Positions 53,053 to 62,099 of a stretch of 64,000 nt of DNA are shown here, piece after piece. Origin of the DNA: Streptomyces gelaticus. Its GTDB lineage: Bacteria > Actinomycetota > Actinomycetes > Streptomycetales > Streptomycetaceae. The position numbers were made by a program, and so were the translations under genes. The notes beneath the pieces were generated by a model that made no database searches, had not been told where the DNA came from, and was given only the letters and a program-made list of their open reading frames with translations. The stretch is from positions 264,200 through 328,199 of the forward strand of contig NZ_BMTF01000008.1 in assembly GCF_014649535.1 (NCBI RefSeq). Reading direction: 5' to 3'. Position 1 is the stretch's first letter, and the number at the start of each line of letters is the position of its first letter.

Positions 53053-55962
53053 CTACGCGCCGTCGTCCGGCCGATCGATGATCGCGAAATCCTTCCTGCC
53101 CGAATCGATGGTTCGGAAGCGCACCAGGCTCGTCCCGTTGGCGGCCGACGACTTCGGGGCGACCAGGGAGAAGGCCATCACCATGTGCCGAGGGTCTATC
53201 GAGCCGTCGGCGGCCAGCCGCGGTTCGCTCTCGACCACGGGATAGAGCACCAGAGCGCCGCGACGCTCGCGCACCAAGGACTCAACGAGCGGGTCCCCCG
53301 AGTCCTCCGAGGCACCCGCCACCCGGAGAGCGACCCCCCGGTGCTTCGGCTCGCTGATCGCGCCGAAGAGATCGCCGCGGCGACGGACACGGTGTGCCAG
53401 GGACAGCGGGCGGGAACCGAGGATCGTCGCCTCCGTGCGACGGGCCGAGGTCTGCTGCGGGGTGATCACCAACCAGTCATCGATGCCCGAGCCCGACTCC
53501 CCGGCCGTGATCAGGGACTCCAGATGGGGCGAGAACAGAGAGGGAGCGGACCAACGCAGATCGCGCAGGACCTTCAGTAGCGCGGCGTGATCGATGGTGC
53601 CGATCAGGGCCTCGTAGCTGTCGTTGCGACCGTGCTCGATGGACGAGCACGTCAACGTGACGGGGATGGATCCCAGCGAATCCAGGACCGGGCGCCACAC
53701 CTCCGCGTTGTGCCGAAGGTCCGCCCCGTCCGTCGGGTACGCGGTCGGCTCCACCCACTGGCCCGGTGAGCGGATCTCTACCAGCTCCGCGTTGAACATC
53801 TTGTTGCGGCCGCTCGGCTTGATCCACGGCAGGTGCTGGGAGACCAGAGGCGGGACCTGGGCGGGGGTCACCTGTGGTTTGCCGTCGACCAGTGCGGCGT
53901 AGCGCGAGAGCTGGGAGCGGAAGGTCTCCTCGTCGCGGCAGATCGCCTCGAAGGCCTCGTACAGATCGACCGTCTGCGTCTTGGTCAGGGGTTCCTCGCG
54001 GCCTATGTAGAGCCGGACCAGATCGCGGTAGCCGGGGCGGAAGCCGAACCAGCGGCCCATCTGCATCAGGGTGTCGGCCTGGCGGGTGGTGCGGCGGTAG
54101 TAGGTGACGGTGAGCCCCTTGACCGTGAAACCGCGGGAGAGCTTCGTGCCGCCGACCAGGATCTTCCAGACGTTCGGGGTCCGGTCGAAGTCCAGATCGA
54201 TCTGGGAGAAATAGCGGTCCGTGTCGCCGTTGACGACCACGACCGGGTTGCCGCCCGAGTTGATGAGCTGGCGGGCGCGGGAGACGTACGGGCGCAGATC
54301 CGCGTAGGCGGACGGGGTAGGGAGGTCGGCGTCCGCGTGGTGGGCGAAGTCGTCGGCGAGCAGCTTCTCCAGGCGGGCGTGGCCCTCGTGGGAGGTGTAA
54401 CCCGCCTGGTGCCACAGGGTGTTGATGCGCAGCGCCAGGTCCGCGTGGTCATCCATCTTCACCGACTCGTGCACCAGCATCGTGTGGTGGCGGAACGGGC
54501 CCTCGGGCACTCCGCGGTCGGCGCGGTACAGCTTCAGCGCACCCGTGAGAATGAACGCGTCCATGGCTTCCTGGAGGCGGTCGCCCGTGTCGTCGTAGAT
54601 GCCGCGGACGTGGGTCTCCTCGGCCGTTCCTTCGCCGTCCAGGTCGTGGAAGTCCTGCACGCCCATGTAACCGACGGGGCGCGGCAGGGAGATGAGGAAG
54701 TCGCGCGGGAAGATGTCCTCGCCGTCGCTCGGGTCGATGAAGACGTTCGCGAACGGGGTGGCGGTGTAGCCGACGTACTGGGCGCGCGGGAGCAGGCCCA
54801 GGAGCTGGGAGATCAGACCGTTGATCGCGGTGCGCTGTGTCCGGCCCGACTCCCACTTCTTCGGGTCGGACGTGTTCACGGACGCCTGGTCGGACTCGTC
54901 GTCGATGATCAGGGTCGGGATTTCGCGGAGGATCGGGCCGATCTTCTTGAGGTCCTTCACCAGGTTCGTCAGGACGGATTTGTTCTTCTTGACGACCATG
55001 ACACGGGCGGCCGCACGGTGCAGGTTGTCGGGGACGTACAGCGGCAGGTGCTTTTCGCGTTTCTCGATCTCCAGGGCCCCGATGCCCTGCCGGAGGCTGC
55101 GGTAGTCGTCGTCCCGGGTGGTGAGGCGCTCGATGTTGAACGGGCGGTGGCCGTGGGTGACGAACTTCGCCGGCCAGTCCTCGTCGTCCTGGTAGTCGAT
55201 GCCGACCAGGGCGTCCGGGTCCGACGGGTCGGCGCCGCGCAGGATGTTCTCCTGGCCGATCAGCTCCATGTCCAGGCGGCGCTGGGTCTGGCCCCTCAGG
55301 AGGTTCAGGGTGCCGCCGAGGACGATGACCAGGCGGTAGCCCGCGTCCATGGCCTTCGCCGCGACCCCGGTGAAGTTGGCCGTCTTGCCGGACTGGACGT
55401 AGCCCACGACCAGGCCCCGGGCACCGTACGCCTCGGTGCGGGTGGGATCGGAGAGGCGTTCCACCACGGCGTGGCTGGCCTCGTCGAGGCCGGCGACCGC
55501 GGCGTCCGACCAGCCCTTGCGGCGCAGGAGCTGCTCGTAGGAGTTCCAGTAGAAGGATCGGGCGGCCGCGGAGTCACGGGAGTACCAGGAGGCGAACTCC
55601 TTGCTGATGACGGTGGGACCGGGCTCCTTGAAGACCGGGACCGCCTCGTCGAGTGCCTTGCGCAGATCGGCGCCGAAGCCGAGACGGTTGTACGTGTCGG
55701 TGCGGCGGGCGTCCGTGCGCGGCGGGGCGGTGGACCAGTCGGCCTGCTCCGCCAGGTCCCAGGTGGTCAGGGTGCGGTGCCAGAGCGCGCTGAGCTCGTC
55801 GCCCGGGCCGGCGGCGGCGATCCGGTCCCGGAAGTGGCTCAGCTCCGTGTCGGCGGGTTCGTCGGCCTCGGAGAGGACGAAGACCAGTTTGGTGAAGTGC
55901 TTGGGACCGCGCCGCATCGCGGCCAGGACATCGCCGTGCAGATTGAACAGGTTGTCGGTCAT
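53053..55962 (-). CDS. Z1-domain superfamily II helicase-like ATPase
   Basis: A 969-aa protein. The Walker A motif GYVQSGKT is at residues 187-194 and the DExD-like box IIDDESD at 352-358, with the Z1 domain (about 400-620) and the arginine-type motif LMQMGRWFGFRPGYRDL (about 650-670) in the second helicase lobe. It lacks a visible nuclease motif. Z1 proteins are known from predicted MutL/MORC-type restriction loci, where they are thought to move on or remodel DNA. It lies 48 bases behind the GHKL gene and 14 bases ahead of vsr. The ATG at 55962 has a GAGGAAG site. GC is high, unlike the methylases. Confidence 0.92.
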   Translation of the reverse strand: MTDNLFNLHGDVLAAMRRGPKHFTKLVFVLSEADEPADTELSHFRDRIAAAGPGDELSALWHRTLTTWDLAEQADWSTAPPRTDARRTDTYNRLGFGADLRKALDEAVPVFKEPGPTVISKEFASWYSRDSAAARSFYWNSYEQLLRRKGWSDAAVAGLDEASHAVVERLSDPTRTEAYGARGLVVGYVQSGKTANFTGVAAKAMDAGYRLVIVLGGTLNLLRGQTQRRLDMELIGQENILRGADPSDPDALVGIDYQDDEDWPAKFVTHGHRPFNIERLTTRDDDYRSLRQGIGALEIEKREKHLPLYVPDNLHRAAARVMVVKKNKSVLTNLVKDLKKIGPILREIPTLIIDDESDQASVNTSDPKKWESGRTQRTAINGLISQLLGLLPRAQYVGYTATPFANVFIDPSDGEDIFPRDFLISLPRPVGYMGVQDFHDLDGEGTAEETHVRGIYDDTGDRLQEAMDAFILTGALKLYRADRGVPEGPFRHHTMLVHESVKMDDHADLALRINTLWHQAGYTSHEGHARLEKLLADDFAHHADADLPTPSAYADLRPYVSRARQLINSGGNPVVVVNGDTDRYFSQIDLDFDRTPNVWKILVGGTKLSRGFTVKGLTVTYYRRTTRQADTLMQMGRWFGFRPGYRDLVRLYIGREEPLTKTQTVDLYEAFEAICRDEETFRSQLSRYAALVDGKPQVTPAQVPPLVSQHLPWIKPSGRNKMFNAELVEIRSPGQWVEPTAYPTDGADLRHNAEVWRPVLDSLGSIPVTLTCSSIEHGRNDSYEALIGTIDHAALLKVLRDLRWSAPSLFSPHLESLITAGESGSGIDDWLVITPQQTSARRTEATILGSRPLSLAHRVRRRGDLFGAISEPKHRGVALRVAGASEDSGDPLVESLVRERRGALVLYPVVESEPRLAADGSIDPRHMVMAFSLVAPKSSAANGTSLVRFRTIDSGRKDFAIIDRPDDGA

Positions 55963-56010
55963 GGCGGTAACGGCTTCCTCGGGAGGGGGCGAAGGACGAC
56001 GAATCGGTGG

Positions 56011-57540
56011 TCAGCGCGCGAGTTCGCAGCGCGCGGCCGTCACCAGGACGCTGTTCCACAGCGCGACGTTGTCGGTGTGGACGGCCCGGACCCGCTCCTT
56101 CTGGAAGATCTCGTTGACCACGAGGTAGAGCATGCTCTTCACCACCGGCGCGTCGTTCAGGCCGCCGCGGCGGTCGCCGTTGAAGACCTGCCGGTACTCC
56201 TTGTTGAGCTTCACCTCCCGCTTCTCCCGGTCGAGTTCGAAGAAGACGTCCGACGGAAGCGTGTCCCAGCGGAAGGTGATCGGATCCTCGCCGTCGAGCT
56301 CCGGCAGCTCGTCGCGCAGTGTGCGCCTGAGTTTCGGATCGATGCCCTTGCCGGCCGGGAGCACGGCCTTGCGCTGCGGTTCGGTGGCACGCCTGGCGGC
56401 TTCCCGGTACGTGGTCTCCGCCTCCTGGAGGTACGCACCGAAGGTGTGTCCGGCCCCGTCCGTGGCCTGTTCCAGGCCTCGGGCGAACGCGGGGGTGACG
56501 GCCACGCCGTCCTTCTTCACCGTGAGGCTGAAGACGTCGTTCGGCTCGTTCGGCAGGTCGACGGCGATCCGGGCGAGGGCGAGGTGGCCCTCCGCGCTGC
56601 GGGTGCTGTTCCAGCCGCCTGCCTGGACGAGGCGGTCGTTGCGGTAGATGTAGAAACCCTGGCGCTCGGCGAGCGGCCCGATGCCGCGGAAGCTGACCAG
56701 GGGCGACTTCGGCGGCCAGATGTGGGCGGTCAGCGCCACCTCGCCGACGCCTTCGATCGGCGCGGTGTACGTACGGGGATAGCCGGACCGGCCGGGTACG
56801 CGGTAGCCGAAGGGGTCGATCGGCTCGACGCCGCGGTGGTCCAGCTCCTCTTTGGTCCGAACGTCCTCGACGACGATGTCGATGTTGAAGTCGTCGCCGA
56901 CGAGGAAGCGGTGCAGATGAAGCCCGAGATGGGTCTCCAGCTTCTCGATCGCGTCGTTGAGGAAACGGTCGGCCTGACCGGTGGTGACGGTGTCGAAGGC
57001 GCGGACCCGGTCCCAGCGGACGATCGTTCCGTGCCACTCGATCAGTCCGTCGTAGCGGTCGACGAGATCCTGGCAGTAGCCCGGGTCGACGATGTCGCAC
57101 GTGAAGTCGGCCTGGGCACGCGCGGTCAGCCAGCGACGGCCGGTCGACGGGCTGCGCTTGGTACGGCTGATGACGGTGAGCGATTCGGCGTGGGAGAGGG
57201 ATGCGGCCTTGAGCCCCGCACCGAAGTGACCGAGTGCCGTGTCGGAGTACCCCTCGCGGCCGCCGACGGTCATGGCCGTGTCCAGGGACTCGTCGTTCAT
57301 GCCGCATCCGTCGTCGATGACCAGCAGACTGACGAGACGGTCCTCGTCCCGGAGGAAGCTCACGACGACATTGTGGGCGCCCGCGTCGATGGAGTTGTCG
57401 ACGAGGTCCGCGATGGCCGCCTCGAAGCCGTAGCCCTGGTGTGTCAGTGATTCGACATAGCGGGCCGCCGGCGGGAGCCGCTTGCTGCCGGAGGTCGGGA
57501 TCTCGAACTGCCAGACGGAGGACGGCTGATAGGGCGACAT
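56011..57540 (-). CDS. GHKL ATPase (MutL/Hsp90-like) of the Z1 operon
   Basis: A 509-aa ATPase with a complete GHKL site: catalytic Glu40 region and N box EAAIADLVDNSIDAGA (40-55), DDGCGM (76-81) and GHFGAGLKAAS (104-114). This is the MutL/MORC-type ATPase that heads the operon GHKL-Z1-vsr-methylase-methylase. The second half has no recognised domain. The ATG at 57540 has a GAGGAAG site; the upstream reading is unlike protein. Expected role: ATP-driven clamp that licenses the helicase and nuclease on unmethylated DNA; known only by genome-based prediction. Confidence 0.92.
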   Translation of the reverse strand: MSPYQPSSVWQFEIPTSGSKRLPPAARYVESLTHQGYGFEAAIADLVDNSIDAGAHNVVVSFLRDEDRLVSLLVIDDGCGMNDESLDTAMTVGGREGYSDTALGHFGAGLKAASLSHAESLTVISRTKRSPSTGRRWLTARAQADFTCDIVDPGYCQDLVDRYDGLIEWHGTIVRWDRVRAFDTVTTGQADRFLNDAIEKLETHLGLHLHRFLVGDDFNIDIVVEDVRTKEELDHRGVEPIDPFGYRVPGRSGYPRTYTAPIEGVGEVALTAHIWPPKSPLVSFRGIGPLAERQGFYIYRNDRLVQAGGWNSTRSAEGHLALARIAVDLPNEPNDVFSLTVKKDGVAVTPAFARGLEQATDGAGHTFGAYLQEAETTYREAARRATEPQRKAVLPAGKGIDPKLRRTLRDELPELDGEDPITFRWDTLPSDVFFELDREKREVKLNKEYRQVFNGDRRGGLNDAPVVKSMLYLVVNEIFQKERVRAVHTDNVALWNSVLVTAARCELAR

Positions 57541-57879
57541 ACGAACTTCCTCGCGCACACAGAGCTGAGCCCTGCGTGCGGACGTGCGGCTCTGAGATGG
57601 GTAGTTGGAATGTGATGATATTGCAAAGGTGCGGCAGGGGGGATCCTGTTGACGAATCCCCTGCCGGGGAGTCGGAGAGGTCGCTGCTCGAATCAGTCCA
57701 GGAATCCGCGCTGGTTGAGGCAACCGAGCAGCAGGATCGGCGGTGCGATCCAGGCCGGCGCGAGGGCGGCGGCGGTCCGCAGTACCCGTGGAGCCGTCCC
57801 CGGCAGTGGCTGCCGGGGACGGCTCGGGGAGTGGAAGGGGTGCTACCCGGGGCGGTTCGCCGCGGTCAGGTGTCAGGTG
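57541..57879. other. Intergenic region between the defence operon and the protease
   Basis: About 340 bases. No gene is supported. The left part, just upstream of the GHKL gene, must hold the operon promoter; the right part holds the terminator of the protease gene. It may mark one boundary of an inserted block, though no attachment site or repeat was seen. Confidence 0.5.
57791..57825 (-). terminator. Terminator after the subtilase gene
   Basis: A perfect 15-bp stem (GAGCCGTCCCCGGCA) with a GTGGC loop, 55 bases beyond the protease stop on the minus strand. Confidence 0.9.
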
Positions 57880-60800
57880 TCAGGGGGCCAGGCGGTAGGC
57901 GTGCAGGATGGTTTGTTCCACGGTGCCGCCGTCGGTGTTGTGTGCCGTGGCCTTCAGAGAGACGAAGGGGCCGGAGCCTGCGGGTGGGGTGATGGTGACG
58001 CGGTGGCTCGCGGTGCCGTCCGAGGTGACCGGGGCGTCCTGCCAGGTCGCGCCGTCGTCGAAGGAGACCTGCACGGTGAGGCTCTTGGTCCCGGATGCCG
58101 CGGCGCCGGACTGCCGTTCCACCCGCGCGGTCAGCGTGTGCTTGGTGCGGGCGGTCTGGTTGGTGGTGTCGACGGGGGCGATGAAGCGTATGACATCCAG
58201 CGGCAGTGCGTCGGTGCGCACCGCGCCGTCGGGGCCGGGTGCGACCGCTGCGGAGCGGAAGGTCCATGCCGTCTCCACAGTCGTCGACAGCGACGCCCAC
58301 GGCTCCTCGCGGGTGGCCCGCGCGGTCAGGCGGTAGGTGGCCGCGTCCTCGGGGACGGCGAAGGTGGCCCTGGGGGAGTCGCTGGAGCCGAGCTTCTGCC
58401 CGTCCTTCGCCAGGGTGATGTGCACGGTGTCCTGCAGCCAGTCGGGCATCGGGCCGCCGTAGTGCCTGGGGGCCGCGTCGCTGAACAGCTGCGGTTCCGC
58501 GCTGATGGTGCCGTCACTGGTGCGGCCGATCGACGGCGCGTCGTTCTTGACGGGCGCCAGGCCCGGGCCGATGACGGCGGCGTTCCATCGGTCGACGCAG
58601 GTGCTGCCGGCCTTGCACGAGACGATGCCGGTCTGGGTGACGGGCAGCGGCAGGTACTCGCCGCCCTCGCCGACCTGCTGGCTGAAGTATGTCTCACGAT
58701 GCTGGCCGCGCACGGTGAGGTACTCGGTGCGTGCCGCGGGCAGTGCGAAGTCCGGTTCGACGATGCTCATCCCGCCCAGACCGGACTCGGTGGGCCAGCT
58801 GGACGTGCTTCCGGCGGTACCGGGCTGCTGCGCGTAGTAGTCGTTCCTGACGGCGGCCAGGTCCTCGCGGGCGAGGCGGAAGGCCGGGTCGGGGAGGGAA
58901 CCGGTGGTGAGCAGCAGCAGGTCGTAGTGGTCGGGCAGGCGTCCCTTCGGTGCCCGCGCGCCGTTCTGGATGCTGCGGACGTAGAAGCCGAGCGTGCCGT
59001 CGGACACCTGCTCCCCGGGTACGACGTAGAGCCGTCCGGGCCTGCCGAGCAGGGCGCCCTGGTCCGTGCACGTCTTGTCCTCGGCCCGGCGGTAGCAGTA
59101 GCCGGCCGACAGCGAGTAGGGCTTCGCCCCGGGGTCCGGGACGGCGACGGTGATCGGCTTGCCCTGCCGGGCGTCCACCGTGCGTTCACGGTCCTGGCGG
59201 ACGTCCAGTTCGGGCTGGAGGAACATGGTCGACGTGGGTGCGGCGGTGTCGGTTCCGGGGGTGACCAGGGTGCCGCCCAGGTTGTAGCGGCCCTCCGGCA
59301 CGCGTGCGGTGGCCGTGCCGTCGCTGAAGGTGAGGCTGAACGTCCGGCCGTCGGCGAGGTTCGTCAACTGTACGGAGGAGAAGCCCTGTTCGCGTGAGCC
59401 CGGGCCGAGGGGCGCGCCGTTGCGGTCGACGGCCTTGACCGTGACCTTGTGGTGTACGGCCTCCTTGGTGACCGCGAAGGCCGGGCCGGTCACCACGGTG
59501 CCGTCCTCGGCGGTCGCGGTCAGGCGTCCGCTGAAGGAGGTGCCGGCCGCCGCGGCGGCCGGGTCGATGGTGACCGTGGCCCGGGCCGTGCCCCCGGCGG
59601 GGACGGTCAGACCGGTCGGCTCCACGGTGAGCAGCCCCTTCGGTCCGGGCTCGCCGGCCCGGCCGGTGGTGGCGGCGGCCAGGGTGAGGGAGACCTTCGC
59701 CGTGCCGGTGTTGTGGTACGTGACGGTGCGGGTGACCGGCTCGGTGGCCTTCGGGTCGGTGAAGTACACGCCGGTGTCCTCGGCGGTGGCGTACACGCTC
59801 TGGGCGGTGGCCCGCGCCACGTCCAGGCGTCCGGCGCCCTGCTCGTACGCCCCCTGCCCGGCGATCGGCTTCGTCGAGGAGGTCAGTGCGGCCTTGAGCT
59901 GCGGTCCCTTCCAGTCCGGATGGGCCTGGGCGAGCAGTGCGGCGGCGCCGGCGACGTGCGGCGCGGCCATCGAGGTGCCCGACAGGGCGGTGTAGCGGTC
60001 GTTGACCGGGTTGCCGCCGCCGGTGCCGGCTGCGCGGGCCGCGACGATGCCGATGCCCGGCGCCGTCAGGTCGGGCTTCACCGCGTGATCGCCCAGGCGC
60101 GGCCCCTGGCTCGACAGGTCGGCGAGCGCGTCGTTGCGTTCGACGGCGCCCACGGTCAGTGCGGCATCGGCCGTACCGGGCGTGCTGACCGTACCGGGGC
60201 GTCCGCGGTTGCCGGCCGCCGCGACGAACAACGTGCCGTGGCTCGCGGAGAGGTTGTCGACGGCCTGCGAGAGAGGATCGGTTCCGTCGGTGACGGCGCC
60301 GGACAGGCTGATGTTGACGATGGGCGCCCGCGCCGCGGCCCACTCCATGCCCTGGAGGACCCACGACTCCTGCCCGCCGCCGTTGTCGTCCAGCACTTTG
60401 CCGACCAGCAGTTCGGCGTCGGGGGCCATGCCCCGGTAGCGGCCGTCGGATGCGGTGCCGTCCCCGGCGATGGTGGAGGCCACGTGCGTGCCGTGACCGT
60501 CGCCGTCGGTGGCGCCGCTGCCGACGGCGTCGTTGCCCTGCGTGAAGTCCGCCGACTCGCCGACCGAGCCGGAGAAGTCGGGGTGCGTGGAGTCGATGCC
60601 GGTGTCCAGCACCGCGACCTTCACACCCTTTCCGGTCCAGCCGGACTTCCAAGCCTGCGGCGCACCGACCTGGGCCGTGCTGCGGTCCAGGCTGGCGCCG
60701 ACCCTGCCGTCGAGCCACACCTTGGCCACGCCCGGGGCGAGGGCGGCCGCCGACTTCCGCTGCGACGCGGCGGGGCCCCACTGTTTCCAGACCTGGGACA

Positions 60801-61314
60801 CCCGCTTCTTGTCGGCCCGCAACGCGGCGCCGTGCACGCTCGCCAGGGCGCGCACGACCGTCGCCCCGGCCGACACTTGCGGAGCGGCTCTCTCGCCAGC
60901 CTCCTTGTCGTAGGTGACGATCAGCGGCAACTGCGGGCTGTGGGCGTCGTCGTACCCCTGGGCCACGAGCCCCGTGATGTCGAACAGACGCGGATCCAGG
61001 TGCCCGGCGCGCAGCGGCGCCACCGCGTCCTGCGGCACCAGCGACACCGAATCGCCTGTGCCCTGCTGGGTGAACGCGATGTCCTCGCGCCCGGGGCCGG
61101 GTCGTACCGCGACCACGGACACCGTGCCGTCGGCGCCGACCCGGGCGGTGACCTTGTCACCCGTGACGAGCGTCACGTTCACCACGGACCCCGCCCCGGC
61201 CGCCGTGGCCGCGCGCGGCGGGGCCGCCCCGGCCGGCGGTGCGGCCGCCGTGCCGATCAGCAGTGCGCCCAGTACGACGGCGGCCGGCGGGCCTGCCGTA
61301 CGTATGCCTCGCAT
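57880..61314 (-). CDS. Large secreted subtilisin-family serine protease
   Basis: A 1144-aa secreted protease. A signal peptide ends near residue 30. The propeptide runs to about 210. The S8 domain has Asp237 (VAVLDTGIDSTHP), His274 (GDGHGTHVAS), oxyanion Asn369 (AAAGNRG) and Ser448 (SGTSMAAPHVAG). The rest, about 600 residues, holds beta-sandwich domains. It degrades proteins outside the cell. It is divergent from an ECF sigma factor gene with about 230 bases between. Long secreted subtilases of this build are typical of streptomycetes. The ATG at 61314 lacks a clear ribosome site. Confidence 0.93.
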   Translation of the reverse strand: MRGIRTAGPPAAVVLGALLIGTAAAPPAGAAPPRAATAAGAGSVVNVTLVTGDKVTARVGADGTVSVVAVRPGPGREDIAFTQQGTGDSVSLVPQDAVAPLRAGHLDPRLFDITGLVAQGYDDAHSPQLPLIVTYDKEAGERAAPQVSAGATVVRALASVHGAALRADKKRVSQVWKQWGPAASQRKSAAALAPGVAKVWLDGRVGASLDRSTAQVGAPQAWKSGWTGKGVKVAVLDTGIDSTHPDFSGSVGESADFTQGNDAVGSGATDGDGHGTHVASTIAGDGTASDGRYRGMAPDAELLVGKVLDDNGGGQESWVLQGMEWAAARAPIVNISLSGAVTDGTDPLSQAVDNLSASHGTLFVAAAGNRGRPGTVSTPGTADAALTVGAVERNDALADLSSQGPRLGDHAVKPDLTAPGIGIVAARAAGTGGGNPVNDRYTALSGTSMAAPHVAGAAALLAQAHPDWKGPQLKAALTSSTKPIAGQGAYEQGAGRLDVARATAQSVYATAEDTGVYFTDPKATEPVTRTVTYHNTGTAKVSLTLAAATTGRAGEPGPKGLLTVEPTGLTVPAGGTARATVTIDPAAAAAGTSFSGRLTATAEDGTVVTGPAFAVTKEAVHHKVTVKAVDRNGAPLGPGSREQGFSSVQLTNLADGRTFSLTFSDGTATARVPEGRYNLGGTLVTPGTDTAAPTSTMFLQPELDVRQDRERTVDARQGKPITVAVPDPGAKPYSLSAGYCYRRAEDKTCTDQGALLGRPGRLYVVPGEQVSDGTLGFYVRSIQNGARAPKGRLPDHYDLLLLTTGSLPDPAFRLAREDLAAVRNDYYAQQPGTAGSTSSWPTESGLGGMSIVEPDFALPAARTEYLTVRGQHRETYFSQQVGEGGEYLPLPVTQTGIVSCKAGSTCVDRWNAAVIGPGLAPVKNDAPSIGRTSDGTISAEPQLFSDAAPRHYGGPMPDWLQDTVHITLAKDGQKLGSSDSPRATFAVPEDAATYRLTARATREEPWASLSTTVETAWTFRSAAVAPGPDGAVRTDALPLDVIRFIAPVDTTNQTARTKHTLTARVERQSGAAASGTKSLTVQVSFDDGATWQDAPVTSDGTASHRVTITPPAGSGPFVSLKATAHNTDGGTVEQTILHAYRLAP

Positions 61315-61547
61315 ACGTGTCCTCTCGATCGCGCGGCACCGCGGGAGCGTCCGCCCGCATCACACGGGCGGGCGCTCCGGACGCGGGCGCCGCTTGCTCC
61401 CATGTCTCGACAGGAACGACGGAGCGGACGGGGCGCGGGGAGGTCACGGGACGTCAGAAAAAATTATTCGGAGAGATCTCACGACCCGTGACATCCCCGC
61501 ACCCGGCCCACTCCGTCGAAGGGGGCAGAGACGAACGGAGGCACGCA

Positions 61548-62099
61548 TTGCGTACCGGTGACCTGGAGGAATTCCGCGGCTTCGCCCAGGAGCGGCTGGT
61601 GCACCTGCGCCGCGCCGCCTATCTGATGTGCGGTGACTGGCACCACGCCGAGGACATCACGCAGACGGCACTGGCGAAGCTGTATTCCGTGTGGGGGCGG
61701 CGGCGCCAGATACGGAACATGGAGGCGTACGCCCACCGGGTACTGACCCGGGCCTGCGTCGACCACATGCGGCGGCGCTGGCGTCGCGAACAGCCCTCAT
61801 GCGTACTGCCCGACCGCGCCGAGCCCTGCGCGGACCCGGCACTGGGACTCCAGGTGCGCGCCGCGCTGGCCGTCCTGCCGCCACGGCAGCGGGCGGTCGT
61901 GGTGCTGCGCTACTGGGCCGATCTGGACATCGCCGCGACCGCCGCGGCCATGGGCTGCTCCACCGGCACGGTGAAGAGCCACACCGCACGGGCACTGGCC
62001 CGCCTGCGCTCCCTCCTGGGGGACGACGCGGACTCCGACACGTTCGGGGCGTTCGCCCCTCCGGCAGATTCCACCCGAGAGAAGGTCGTACTGCGATGA
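61548..62099 (+). CDS. SigE-family ECF sigma factor
   Basis: A 183-aa sigma factor. Region 2 is EFRGFAQERLVHLRRAAYLMCGDWHHAEDITQ and region 4 is DLDIAATAAAMGCSTGTVKSHTARALARL (written here as two parts of the same helix-turn-helix). The start is uncertain: TTG 61548 has a good GGAGG 6 bases upstream and gives RTGDLEEFRGF, the usual opening; GTG 61488 adds 20 residues. In front of it an inverted repeat GTCACGGG/CCCGTGAC (61443-61450, 61485-61492) brackets an AT-rich stretch. It is coupled (ATGA) to the next gene and divergent from the secreted protease, which it may control. Confidence 0.85.
   Translation: MRTGDLEEFRGFAQERLVHLRRAAYLMCGDWHHAEDITQTALAKLYSVWGRRRQIRNMEAYAHRVLTRACVDHMRRRWRREQPSCVLPDRAEPCADPALGLQVRAALAVLPPRQRAVVVLRYWADLDIAATAAAMGCSTGTVKSHTARALARLRSLLGDDADSDTFGAFAPPADSTREKVVLR

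Noticed and set aside
53833..57450. Open frame of 1205 codons on the plus strand opposite the Z1 and GHKL genes
   Set aside because: It is the antisense frame of two genes with clear motifs; its product is Val/Gly/Arg-rich with no domain, typical of high-GC shadow frames.
48198..57540. BREX or DISARM system
   Set aside because: No PglZ, BrxC, DrmA/B or phospholipase-D gene is present; motifs are Z1, GHKL, Vsr and C5 methylases instead.
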